A stretch of DNA of 10,563 bases from Phoronis ovalis (Eukaryota > Phoronida > Phoronidae). Each line of letters opens with the position of its first letter. Positions within the stretch are counted from its first letter, which is position 1. The stretch spans positions 1 through 10,563 of the forward strand of contig JAOXYB010062378.1 in assembly GCA_028565635.1 (NCBI GenBank). Reading direction: 5' to 3'. Below are positions 1-8,076 of this stretch, in pieces. Position numbers and translations under genes: made by a program. The notes beneath the pieces were generated by a model that did no database searches, was not told the origin of the DNA, and saw only the letters and a program-made list of their open reading frames with translations.

Positions 1-37
1 TTTGTGTATTCATACAAAAGTCCCCGATTTCCACTTT

Positions 38-57
38 ACACACACACACGCACACAA
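38..57. repeat. (CA)n microsatellite
   Basis: An AC/CA dinucleotide run interrupted once by G at position 50, in an intron of the first gene. Likely polymorphic. Confidence 0.8.
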
Positions 58-170
58 ATACTTCATTATGAAAACATGATGACTATAGGAACTTTTATAC
101 ATGTATGTGTTAAAAGAAGGATTCTGTGCAATAGAACATAACTATTTCTATTTTGTTGTTTATTTTACAG

Positions 171-351
171 GGCTTGTAACTTCAAATATATAACTATCCA
201 ATGGGATTTGCCAAAACGTTATGGTGAAGCCTTAGTCACTGGATACAAGATATACATTAATGGCATTGTTGATACAACAGTTAGTGCCGAGCAGTTTACA
301 TATTCCTATACTACTGGAAAAGGATGTCAGGAATATGCTTTCCAAGTCCAG
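171..351 (+). CDS. Exon (FN3-like domain A, first half)
   Basis: The acceptor TTTTACAG ends at 170 and the donor GTAAGT starts at 352. One leading base completes a codon split with an upstream exon beyond the window; 60 full codons follow. The peptide has the FN3 pattern: an I-T-I-Q-W-D-L-P opening strand, then V-T-G-Y-K-I-Y-I-N-G, then an E-Y-A-F-Q-V-Q strand. No stop or plausible start codon bounds it, so it is an internal exon and the gene extends upstream. Confidence 0.85.
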
Positions 352-3300
352 GTAAGTTGTATTGTTGTGTAATATAGAAGTCCAATTGATTGTGATTACC
401 CATAATCATGCTCCAGTAATATAATGCAGAGCTGGAGCATTTATTAAAAAAGTAAAATTGCTGCTATCTGTACATTGTTTTCATATCAGCACACTAATTT
501 GTGGTTACTTGTTGCTTTTTTAAATTTGAATTGTTTTATTCCATTTATATACTGACATGACTTTGTAGGCCTTAACAACACTTGATCGACTGAGTGGTAA
601 GCCATCTGACCCACTAGTAGTTGAATGGCCAGGTGTAAAAGCTCCTCTGCTGCAGAGACTCCCCACTGTCAGTGCTAGTTCAATTAAAGTGTCATGGGAT
701 CCACCATATCTGACTGAAGGTGTCAAAATTAAGCAATACAAGGTAGGTTCACTATTATCCTTGTGACTTCAATTTTAAAAAACGTTTATTAAATTATTTA
801 ATATACTGACACACATGGAATCTTTCATTCCAACAATAAACCGAGCCTGGAATTCCATTCCGACAGAGATATAGTAGGTGAACCATCAGTGAAGCAAATG
901 GACAGATTCAAGAGACAGCTAAATAAACATTTAGGGAAGCTCAGTAGTACATGTACCATTAGATCAGAGTAACCACATTAGTGGTGGACTCAGCTGTGCG
1001 AAAGGAGCAATTATAGATAAAAAAAGGCAATTCCTTATTTTTTTAAATTATCAAATGCTTTACCCTTCAGAGTATCCTTAATTGTTAGGAAGCATTTGAA
1101 TGTTATCTCATGACTTCATTGAAATTATAGAATAAAAAGAATTATAACAGAATAAAAAGGCAAAATTGGAACGTGCATTATTATTAGGATAATTTCCTTT
1201 TAGCTGTATTGTAAAGATCCCACTGGGGAGCATACATTTCAATGTATTAGTCCTATACACCCAGACTCCGAAGAGGCAGAGCTGCACAGTCTTAGAACAG
1301 GAAGATATATGGTCTACTTGGAAGTACATGTAAGGCTTTTGAAAATGTTTAATTCATTTATGTCACACTATCGGAAGCAATTAACACAAATTTTTTATAA
1401 TTTTAAATATTGGAATAACAATGTAAGAATTGAATTGTACGCTGATATTAGATATCATACACTAAAATGGCTTACTTGCTGAATATATTTGTCTGATGTG
1501 AATTTTATTGGATTGGAATATATAAGAAGGTTCATTTAAATAACAAAATTTTTTAAAAATGCATTTTTCAGCTTCATGGCACTAATGCTGTCGCACGCAC
1601 AGAACCTATTTTTGTGGAACCATCCATAATGCCAGATCCGCCTCAGATTACTGTCACTGTGGTTGGTTTAGAAGAAAGGCGGCAACTAGAGAAGGTTAGC
1701 TGCGATTTGCTGAATAAACGTGAAAGGTAACCAAAGCTAGTGCAAGGACTTATTCAATAATTGCCTAGAACAGTAGTGAATATATCATCTTTGCATACAC
1801 CAGCATAGATCATGTTCATTGGAGAACTGCAGATAATACACTGTCAATCCGTATTGGCTAAGTTATTTTGTACTTTTAGTACTCTTAGTGTTAGATACAT
1901 TCCTAACAATATTTCCTGGAAATCCTTCTACACTCAAATGTTAGTAAAAATCATATTTGTTAGAACTAAAGTCATCTAAAGTCAATTTTTAAATGAAACT
2001 ACTTACAGTAGGTTTCCGAGTTATGCTCTCCCGATAAAGTACTAAATATACTGGTTTGTGACAGCTACTCAGATTTTTCTTGACGTCATTTTACCGCATC
2101 ACAAACTAGTATTTTGTATATACGGAAGAGCATAACTCGGAAACCTACTGTAATGGATATGTAGTTAATGAATGACTATTAGATGGCTAAATGCTTTTTT
2201 TCTAAACAATTTTAGGTTACTAAAAGAAATTCAAGAGCACTCTAACATTCTCTCATTGAGTTCAAGAGTTCTGCAGGATTCTGATTCCGCTGAGTTGTTG
2301 ATTAGAGCCAATGAAAACTTATCAAAAGTTGATCAAATGTTGGATGATTGTTTTGCTTCCATGAGTCACTACACTGGTATGTTTGCAATCTGTATACTGT
2401 TGTTATATTGGAGAAGATTTATTTCTGTTCTGTGATCAAATTTGTTCAATAGAACTCATCAATCTTACAAGGCTAGTTTTATATAAAATAGGACTGTTAT
2501 TTACTAAGATTTCAGTACATACCGCTGTTACCACCATTCTTGATACTGCCAGTGCTCCTCCTTCCCTTTCTGATGGAACGTTTGCAAGCTCTAGACTCTA
2601 GTTCACTCAATCCAACAACTGTTCAAGTTTATGAATGAATTTTGCAAGTGTGTAGAGAGTTGCAGGATTGACACATCATGAAGTGGTGCAATCTGTCGGA
2701 TCGATTGGATTTGATTTGCTTTCCATTCATTGTATGTAAATGAGTCGATCTGCTTTTGGAAATGAAATTAATATAAAATTGCTCATTGAGTGGTTGTCTA
2801 TTGTTGAATTATAAAAATAATATTCTCATGCTTAGATGTTAATCTACGATATTTATCATGTTTTAGGTCATTTGTTAGCACATGTTAGCTGGCAGTGTCC
2901 TCAAAGTGATCCTGACCTAATCATTGCTGGGTTCAAAGTTCTTGTGGATGGAAAACAATATGGCATCAGTCTCCATTCTGGTGTTAAAAATGTCAGAATT
3001 AAGGTACTTTTTACTAAGATCATTGCAATACCAGATATACATGTGAAAACATATTCTTTATTAACTCGGAAAGTATTGGAATGATTTTTACAAAACTTTG
3101 ATTAAAATGTTTGCTAGGTACCCAAAATGAAATAGTGGAATATTTCGTGGCCATGTTGAATCCAAAATGACTGCCATGCCAAAATCTTTGTATTGGAAAC
3201 CTAATCCTCTAGTTATTTTTGCAGTATTTGTCAAACACATGCATAATCAATAGGTTTTTGAAAGGATTTTTATATTTCCTAATTTCTATTTATACTATAT

Positions 3301-6300
3301 AATTGTGATCACATTAATTACTCATCATATGTTCATTAATATTAAATTATTCTTTCAGTTAAACCTGAACAAGCGTAGCCATGTTGTCAGCATGGTATCT
3401 TACTCAGACCATCCACGTGTCACCAGCATACCATCCAATGAAGTAGAATTACTGACGGAGCCATTCTCTCCATTCACGTTCTATTGTTTCCATAGTATTC
3501 ATGCCAGAGGTGCCACGTAAGTATCCTCATACCACCTTACTGATTATTTATTCATCTGATGACAGATAAGAAAAGTATTTTTATAGGAATGAAGTAAGCA
3601 TTTTTCAAAAAAATTATTGTACTTTTTGTAACTTTTCAAAATTTAGTATATAGTTTGTAGTTTAAATGATTTGTACCAAACAGTATTCACCACGTATACC
3701 GAACTATTTTTTGATACGCTTAATGTTGATTATTTAAAATTTCATGTCCTACCATAAAAAAAATTTTGTCATTCCAGTTGGCCTGCTCAGGGCTGTTGCA
3801 AATATGATGACAGTATTGTTTTTGAACGAACCCAACCAATAAAAATCCTTTTGACTCCTGGTCTGCTGAAACGACACATTCCTCCACCATCTTGTAATGT
3901 TGTTGATGTATTTGATGGAGATTACAAGCCACTGCTCCCATCTGGTGGCCCAGTAAAAGCAACAGTACTATTGTTTTGGACGAAATGGTGTTTAGCATCC
4001 TTGAAAGTTATGGGCTGGTTTGCAAAGTTTGCAAAGGCATTTGAACATCAGGTTTGTCTTTTTTTTTTTACATCAGATAATGTAAATTTAAGTCTGGGAA
4101 CACAGCGATTTGGTAGGGAAACTCCAATGTTTTCTTAATTTTCACATTTAGGGAAATCTTTGAATGCCCCATTCACCTTGATTTTGTCAGATGTATACCA
4201 TTTTATGATTATTGTGTAATAGAAAAACCTCAGAGCTGTATAAAGTCTGTATTTACAATGGTTCTCCTAGATCTAGAATATCAAGTGTATCTGAAATAAA
4301 ATATCTTTTAATTGTTATTTGTTTTTACTGTTTAGTATGAGTTCATTGCAATTGCCACTGGATCTAACATTGCTGAGCCTGAAGGGCGACAAGATCTTGT
4401 ACACACCATCAGTGAAAATGGTTGGAAGGATGATACATCCTTGCGTCATTGCACCAGTCACAATGCTACCCCAGTTGCCATGGCAACACAAGCTGCAAGA
4501 CAGAATGTCTTGGGTAAGTTGTTTTGTAAAAAAACATATTTTTTCTCAAAAGTAAAAAGATAATTTGCAATTATTGAAAGAAAACTGCATGAAGCAAGAA
4601 AACTTAGTAAAATAAATGTTTCAACATGTAAGTTTTATTTTGTGAAACAACTATTTGCTGCTGAACCATTATGATTTGCTATATTGGTTTTATTCTGTCT
4701 CTTGCTGTTTTATGATTTTTGTAATGTTTATTACAATAAAAAAACTATATTACGTAATAAATGATAATGTATTATTTCATTCAAAATTCTCGGTTTGAGA
4801 CGGATATCTCATATTATTAATAAAATTGAATTGGATAAATTATGTATGATTATAGGAAACAAGAAGAAGAAAGGTATATCTATGACAGAAATTTATTTTC
4901 ATTATACATTTTGCTGTTTTTCACTAATTAGTTATGAGCTGGAATGTTTTCACGAGGTTAAGAAAATAGGAAATAAAACCTGAAATAATTTACTCAGTTG
5001 CAGGCAGCTTTTGTTAAAAGTTTTATACTTACCACTGATTTGCACTACTTTTTATAACTGGGTTATTAATTTATAACGCTTGTTAATGAGGCTTTTATAT
5101 TCACAAGATATTTTGTGCCAAGGAACTGCACATTTCACTCTTTTCTTTTCTATGTTGTTTGTTGCTTTTGCTTTGAAGTGTTTTTTTACATGATTGGAAA
5201 TATTTCAAACACAAAGTTTTTCAGTAACAATTACGATAACTATAATTTTATATTATATCTTAAAGAGGAAGATTTCTGTCAACATTCACAAATTAACAGG
5301 ATACTTAAATATCCAGCAGGATATTTACAGTCACCAATTAGTAGATTGAAGTAGTATCAATTTACAATTCACGCTTAAGGGGTTAGTACCTCGGGCACAC
5401 CTTATTGGAACTATAAACTTCTTATCAAATTTTGATAACAGCAAAGTATACAATTTACTTTTCGTATCTGACATATGATTAATAATGTAATTAGCCAGGG
5501 GACAATTTTGGGTAAAAACTCACTGAATATTTCAAAACAAACTTCAAAAAAATATAAATCACACACCCCTAAAGATACAAAGCTGAATTTTGACCAAATA
5601 TTATTTCAAATAGAGATCTCTAAATAAAGAATTTCTCGGTTTCTTAAACGTTTGGTTTATTCAAAAGTTTTAACCATTCGCAGTTAAACAGACAAAGAAT
5701 TAGTCTTTCTATGGAGCAAAATTTTAAAGTTCTGAGACACTTTATTAGAGATCCCTGTTGGAAATAAATTTTAGGAAAGTTTCAACTTTGTATCTGTAAG
5801 CATATATTTTTTTGAAGTTTGTGTTTTAAAAAAAGTGAGTTTCACCCAAAATGGCCTCCTTATAATTATTATAATCATGAGAAAGACAAGTAAAGAAATT
5901 TTGCGCAAACCTTATATTAGTAGCTTGTCAAAAATGTATACTTTTATTAGTCTTTTCAATTGAATACCTAAAATCATCCTCACAGTATAAAATGTCAATA
6001 AGTTGCTCAAACGGGACTAGCCACCTTAAATTAGATTTTACACTTTAAAACTTTAGTTAGTAATTCATGTATAACAGTTTAATATCTCATACATGGTTCG
6101 CTGGCTTATGTTAGTGCTTTTTAGTCACCATTCACGTAAAAAATTAAGCCATTCTCTCTTAATGCAACCAACATAACCTATCTGGTTAACAGAAAGTTTT
6201 AAACATGTACTTGTATTTTGTTTCCTATTTAACAGCCAAATCACCTGAAGCTATAGAAGCCTCATCTGATTCAGATGTTACAGAAATACTTGGAATATAT

Positions 6301-7376
6301 GGTGTCCCTACAATTGTCATCATTCATCCACAAGGTAAAAAACTATAAATTTAATACAGATAGAGCGATTTTTTATTTCAAAAAATATTGTTAAAAGCTT
6401 GGTTCAAAGGATTTTGTTTATCTGTTGGATATAGTTTGATAATACTATCACTAGAACTAGTTTGTGTTGACACTTTCAGTTTGTTCATTGCTACTTTACA
6501 GATTACATCGCCTGGCAGGGTAGGTACAGTGCACCAGAGTATCCGGTATTTCAGAATTTCCTGCAACACACTCTTGCTCAAATAATGGAAGAAGCCTGCC
6601 CTTGTAGTAACTGTCACCAGTGTAAAATTGAAAGAGATGAGGAAGGTAATACAAATGGAGAAAAGTGACTTTAGAAAATATTGTAAATCATGGTGTACCT
6701 TGAAAAAATGACCATTTCTAGAAATTGATACTTGATAATTCATATTGTCACGATGAGGAATTATGACTCAGTTACACTTTTGTTGTAAAAAAAATGTTTC
6801 ACTCTATATGTCTTTATATATGCCGGAGTTTAATAAGAAATAATTTGACTAGCAAAGTGTAGAGGAACACCACCGAAATGCAAAAAAAATGGTCAAAATT
6901 GAATTAACTTACTAGGACACTGAAACAAGTATGACAGGATGAAATGAAACGATTCTTTAAAGAACTTGATGGACATTTCAAAGTTGTGGATATAGTTTAA
7001 TGGAATTTTCTTAAGAATTTTTATTATTCTTTTAGATAATTTAGCCAAATGGAGAGCAAGTCAGGCATCCATGCAACGTCCTCCATCTGAATCTGGACTG
7101 CAGTCTGCAGGATATGCGGCAACATCATCTCTTATCATTCCAAACGTACAGTTTACGCAAAAATCAGGACAAGATTCAGAAAGCATGAGCAGTTCCCGAC
7201 CACAGTCTGCTAATAGACTATTTATGAAGAGCAACAAACTTAAATCAGAAAACCGCATAACTGTGAATACTCGACCATTCTCTGCTGATAAAACTCATAA
7301 AGAATCCCCTAAACACGAACCGATACGACCTCGTAGTGGAAGTAGGAAAGCACGAAGAAAGATTACGCATACCTAG
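171..7376 (+). CDS. FN3 / coiled-coil / thioredoxin-like multidomain protein, 3' part of a 12+-exon gene (5' end outside window)
   Basis: Twelve GT-AG exons splice in frame into a 708-residue C-terminal fragment (numbering from the first full codon at 172). Residues 1-80 and 83-175 look like fibronectin type III domains (a W-D-x-P start, then G-Y-K-I-Y and K-Q-Y-K-L-Y strands). Residues 195-260 form a charged, Leu-rich, coiled-coil-like helix. Residues 268-345 are a third FN3-like domain. Residues 390-575 are a thioredoxin fold, with W-C-L-A-S at C435-S438 and the cis-Pro loop G-V-P-T at P539. Residues 580-588 hold four cysteines, and 597-708 are a basic, Ser/Arg-rich tail. No signal peptide or membrane segment is visible, so a cytosolic scaffold or adaptor is likely, but the N-terminus is missing. 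The active site lacks the resolving cysteine, so ordinary disulfide reductase activity is doubtful. I do not recognise an orthologue by name. The exon model is strong; the function is inference. Confidence 0.85.
569..742 (+). CDS. Exon (end of FN3-like A, start of FN3-like B)
   Basis: It holds 58 complete codons, phase 0 at both ends, with acceptor ...TTTGTAG at 561-568 (a weak pyrimidine tract) and donor GTAGGT at 743. The first half finishes the previous domain and ends in a linker (L-V-V-E-W-P-G). The second half opens the next FN3-like domain, with S-S-I-K-V-S-W-D-P-P followed by K-Q-Y-K. The FN3 boundary therefore falls inside this exon. Confidence 0.85.
743..1203 (+). other. Intron with LINE remnant
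   Basis: A 461-bp GT-AG intron. Its only recognisable content is a degraded reverse-transcriptase C-terminus at 818-972. The rest is AT-rich without visible structure. Confidence 0.75.
818..972 (+). pseudogene. LINE (non-LTR retrotransposon) reverse transcriptase C-terminal remnant
   Basis: In frame from 818 the translation contains T-I-N-R-A-W-N-S-I-P and then hits two consecutive stops at 872-877. In the +1 frame from 868 it continues as I-V-G-E-P-S-V, then R-F-K-R-Q-L-N-K-H-L, to a stop at 970-972. The order W-N-x-[IL]-P, then [VI]-V-x-x-P-S-V, then F-K-x-x-L-x-x-H-L is the usual carboxy-terminal end of Jockey/CR1-like LINE polyproteins. Such copies are often 5'-truncated, which fits only the last ~50 codons being present. 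The frameshift and stops mean it is dead. It lies in the same orientation as the host gene. The superfamily assignment is approximate. Confidence 0.7.
1204..1329 (+). CDS. Exon (middle of FN3-like domain B)
   Basis: It holds 42 codons, phase 0 on both sides, with acceptor CCTTTTAG at 1196-1203 and donor GTAAGG at 1330. The peptide begins L-Y-C-K-D and includes L-H-S-L-R-T-G-R-Y-M-V-Y-L-E-V-H. This matches the conserved L-x-x-L-x-x-G-x-x-Y-x-[FV]-x-V segment before the last FN3 strands. Confidence 0.85.
1572..1726 (+). CDS. Exon (end of FN3-like B and linker)
   Basis: Acceptor TTTTTCAG ends at 1571 and the donor starts at 1727; the exon has 51 codons plus two bases. It finishes FN3-like B (L-H-G-T-N-A-V-A-R-T-E-P), passes through a Pro-rich linker, and enters a charged Glu/Arg/Lys-rich stretch that continues as a helix in the next exon. 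Confidence 0.82.
1727..2215 (+). other. Intron containing the TA-flanked MITE
   Basis: A 489-bp GT-AG intron, donor GTAACC and acceptor CAATTTTAG. Apart from the MITE it is AT-rich with no recognisable element. Confidence 0.75.
2006..2150. mobile_element. MITE, Tc1/mariner-like, TA target duplication
   Basis: The two ends are perfect inverted copies over 27 bp when the flanking TA/A bases are counted (2003-2029 against 2127-2153). The imperfect palindrome continues inward through T-T-T-G-T-G-A, so each arm is about 55-60 bp around a loop of about 35 bp. The element starts CAGTAGGTTTCCG and ends with its complement, flanked by TA on both sides (2004-2005 and 2151-2152). This is the pattern expected of Tc1/mariner-mobilised MITEs. 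No ORF lies inside, so it is non-autonomous. Confidence 0.78.
2216..2376 (+). CDS. Exon (coiled-coil segment)
   Basis: The first base completes an Arg codon split with the previous exon; 53 codons follow plus one base, before donor GTATGT at 2377. The peptide is rich in Leu, Glu, Ser and Asp, with helical periodicity (L-L-K-E-I-Q-E-H, then L-I-R-A-N-E-N-L, then V-D-Q-M-L-D-D). It has no glycines or prolines before its end. A helical or coiled-coil spacer between FN3-like B and C is the simplest reading. Confidence 0.82.
2377..2866 (+). other. Intron, no recognisable element
   Basis: A 490-bp GT-AG intron. Short open frames across 2383-2601 show no family pattern. Nothing else stands out. Confidence 0.7.
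2867..3003 (+). CDS. Exon (FN3-like domain C, first half)
   Basis: Acceptor TGTTTTAG ends at 2866 and donor GTACTT starts at 3004. Two bases complete a Gly codon and 45 codons follow. The peptide contains L-L-A-H-V-S-W-Q-C-P and I-I-A-G-F-K-V-L-V-D-G. These are the first Trp strand and the central G-[YF]-x-V strand of an FN3 fold, similar in style to domain A. Confidence 0.84.
3004..3358 (+). other. Intron, no recognisable element
   Basis: A 355-bp GT-AG intron between the two halves of the third FN3-like domain. It is AT-rich and I see no element in it. Confidence 0.7.
3359..3516 (+). CDS. Exon (FN3-like domain C, second half, and linker)
   Basis: Acceptor TTCTTTCAG ends at 3358 and donor GTAAGT starts at 3517; 52 codons plus two bases. 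The peptide continues the domain with S-H-V-V-S-M-V-S-Y-S-D (a typical late FN3 strand). It then runs through a Ser/Pro linker into P-F-T-F-Y-C-F-H-S-I-H-A-R-G. That last stretch looks like another beta segment and may begin a fourth, incomplete FN3-like unit. Confidence 0.82.
3778..4051 (+). CDS. Exon (start of thioredoxin-like domain, CxxS active site)
   Basis: Acceptor ATTCCAG ends at 3777 and donor GTTTGT starts at 4052; 91 codons after one split base. The first third is a Cys-containing linker. From about residue 400 the thioredoxin start appears: V-D-V-F-D-G-D-Y, then a hydrophobic strand A-T-V-L-L-F-W, then T-K-W-C-L-A-S (codons 3980-4000). The helix that follows is K-V-M-G-W-F-A-K-F-A-K. 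The Trp-Cys pair sits as in TlpA/thioredoxin proteins, but the second active-site Cys is Ser. The beta-strand, CxxS and helix order makes the fold call fairly secure. Confidence 0.85.
4336..4513 (+). CDS. Exon (thioredoxin-like domain, central part)
   Basis: Acceptor CTGTTTAG ends at 4335 and donor GTAAGT starts at 4514; 59 codons plus one base. It opens with Y-E-F-I-A-I-A-T-G-S-N, the second central strand of the thioredoxin fold. A Glu/Asp/His-rich insertion follows (W-K-D-D-T-S, then Ala/Thr/Gln). The insertion lengthens the gap between active site and cis-Pro loop to about 100 residues, longer than in a minimal thioredoxin. Confidence 0.8.
4514..6235 (+). other. Longest intron (1722 bp), carrying the TTAA-flanked foldback element
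   Basis: Donor GTAAGT at 4514 and acceptor TTTAACAG ending at 6235. Positions 5379-6025 are a foldback element. The first ~860 bp are AT-rich with small open frames (4795-4983 and 5115-5354) that show no family signal, and I see no gene there. Confidence 0.75.
5379..6025. mobile_element. 647-bp foldback / MITE-like element flanked by TTAA
   Basis: TTAA stands immediately outside both ends (5375-5378 and 6026-6029). The ends are imperfect inverted copies (GGGGTTAGTACC at 5379-5390 against the complement of 6014-6025). The match continues as a diverged inverted repeat almost to the centre near 5680. The best block is a perfect 20-bp pair, 5537-5556 against 5803-5822. Other matched blocks are ATTTTGGGT, GATACAAAG and AGATCTCTAA. 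The centre is a small hairpin (5667-5674 with 5683-5689). TTAA duplication is the hallmark of piggyBac-type insertion, so a non-autonomous piggyBac-related foldback MITE is the best guess. No coding potential is seen. The divergence between arms suggests an old copy. Confidence 0.72.
6236..6334 (+). CDS. Exon (thioredoxin-like domain, cis-Pro loop)
   Basis: A short 99-bp exon with acceptor TTTAACAG and donor GTAAAA. It reads through an Ala/Ser/Glu-rich stretch, then V-T-E-I-L-G-I-Y-G-V-P-T-I-V-I-I-H-P-Q. The sequence G-V-P-T followed by a hydrophobic strand is the conserved thioredoxin cis-Pro loop (Pro codon 6307-6309). It is the strongest evidence for the fold after the W-C motif. Confidence 0.87.
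6502..6645 (+). CDS. Exon (end of thioredoxin-like domain and four-Cys cluster)
   Basis: Acceptor CTTTACAG ends at 6501 and donor GTAATA starts at 6646. The split codon gives Asp, then Y-I-A-W-Q-G-R-Y, the final strand and turn of a thioredoxin domain. The C-terminal helix follows (F-Q-N-F-L-Q-H-T-L-A-Q-I-M-E-E). Directly after it comes A-C-P-C-S-N-C-H-Q-C (codons 6594-6623), a compact C-x-C-x2-C-x2-C cluster, then an acidic/basic stretch. Confidence 0.85.
6646..7035 (+). other. Last intron, no recognisable element
   Basis: A 390-bp GT-AG intron with acceptor TTCTTTTAG. It is AT-rich and I see no element in it. Confidence 0.7.
7036..7376 (+). CDS. Terminal coding exon (basic Ser/Arg tail with R-P-x-S motifs)
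   Basis: Acceptor TTCTTTTAG ends at 7035; 112 codons, then TAG at 7374-7376. The peptide is low-complexity and rich in Ser, Arg, Lys and Gln, so probably disordered. R-P-x-S occurs four times: R-P-P-S (7077-7088), R-P-Q-S (7197-7208), R-P-F-S (7272-7283) and R-P-R-S (7326-7337). The tail ends in a strongly basic patch (S-R-K-A-R-R-K). Arg at -3 of each Ser fits basophilic kinase sites, and the basic end could bind nucleic acid, microtubules or importin. These roles are inference. Confidence 0.88.
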
Positions 7377-7743
7377 AAATGAAAGAAGTTTAAGATAAAC
7401 AAAATGTGGATAATAATTATTGAATTCTTTGGTGAATCCTCCTTTACAAAACCATGGACAAAGTATATGCTAACCTGGGTCAGGGCCATTTTGTAAAAAT
7501 CGCTGATTTGTCTCAGTAAAATATTGTGAAGATTTTAAAATAACTTGTTGCAGTTTTGGTAAAATATAACAAAATTTGATTTGAAACATTGATTTTATTA
7601 CTAGAAATATTATGATAAAGTTTGCAGAAACGCCAGTGTCACATATGTCAAAATGGTATTCAATTTGTACAAGTTTAACTATATGCTTACAAGTACTCTC
7701 AACTCGTGCGCTATGTTGAAGGCAGCATGTATACTGGTAGAAT

Positions 7744-7768
7744 AGTTAAACTGGATTGCTGTTTAACT
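7744..7768 (+). other. Small perfect hairpin in the 3' UTR
   Basis: AGTTAAAC (7744-7751) and GTTTAACT (7761-7768) are perfect complements separated by a 9-nt loop. In RNA this gives an 8-bp A/U-rich stem. It may be a chance palindrome. Confidence 0.4.
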
Positions 7769-7898
7769 CTTTGTAGTTATATCAAAGTTTTCTTTTTACT
7801 AGTCAGTTAATGTAAACATTTTCTGCTAGTTAGTAACCACTACAAATTTAAATACTATGTAACTGAAGGGGCCACATTTTTAAATGATATTGGATTTT

Positions 7899-7906
7899 TG
7901 TAAATA
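7899..7906 (+). promoter_or_regulatory. Pumilio-type element 1
   Basis: TGTAAATA matches the PUF/Pumilio consensus UGUANAUA exactly, on the sense strand of the probable 3' UTR. Confidence 0.45.
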
Positions 7907-8005
7907 AGTAAGTCTTGAGTTATTTTTGAACAGAAACTTTTATTGATTGTGTAAAGTTACAATTTATTAAGTTTTTTTTAAATATAGATGCATATGTGCA
8001 TATTT

Positions 8006-8013
8006 TGTAAATA
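8006..8013 (+). promoter_or_regulatory. Pumilio-type element 2
   Basis: A second exact TGTAAATA, 107 nt after the first. Confidence 0.45.
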
Positions 8014-8068
8014 CTGTTTTGAGACTAGTCATTATTTAATGCTGTGACTAAATTGATTAAAATTGAAA

Positions 8069-8074
8069 AATAAA
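8069..8074 (+). terminator. Candidate polyadenylation signal AATAAA
   Basis: The canonical hexamer about 690 nt after the stop codon. Cleavage would be expected 10-30 nt downstream. The surroundings are AT-rich, so a chance match is possible. Confidence 0.45.
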
Positions 8075-8076
8075 TG

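Noticed and set aside
520-741. 73-codon minus-strand frame over exon 2
   Set aside because: A shadow of the FN3-coding exon. The plus strand has splice sites and FN3 pattern.
2383-2601. 72-codon plus-strand frame after exon 5
   Set aside because: It lies in the intron just past a good GTATGT donor, in a frame different from the exon, and shows no recognisable domain.
3140-3185. GCCATG-rich stretch resembling part of a dispersed repeat
   Set aside because: No clear terminal repeats or target duplication, and too short to assign.
4795-5354. Two small plus-strand frames in the long intron
   Set aside because: Their composition (Phe, Tyr, Ile, Asn, Lys) is what random AT-rich DNA gives, and no motif or splice context supports them.
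6378-6743. 121-codon open frame on the minus strand
   Set aside because: It is antisense to the exon at 6502-6645 and flanking intron, with no family pattern. The plus-strand exon carries conserved thioredoxin-end sequence.
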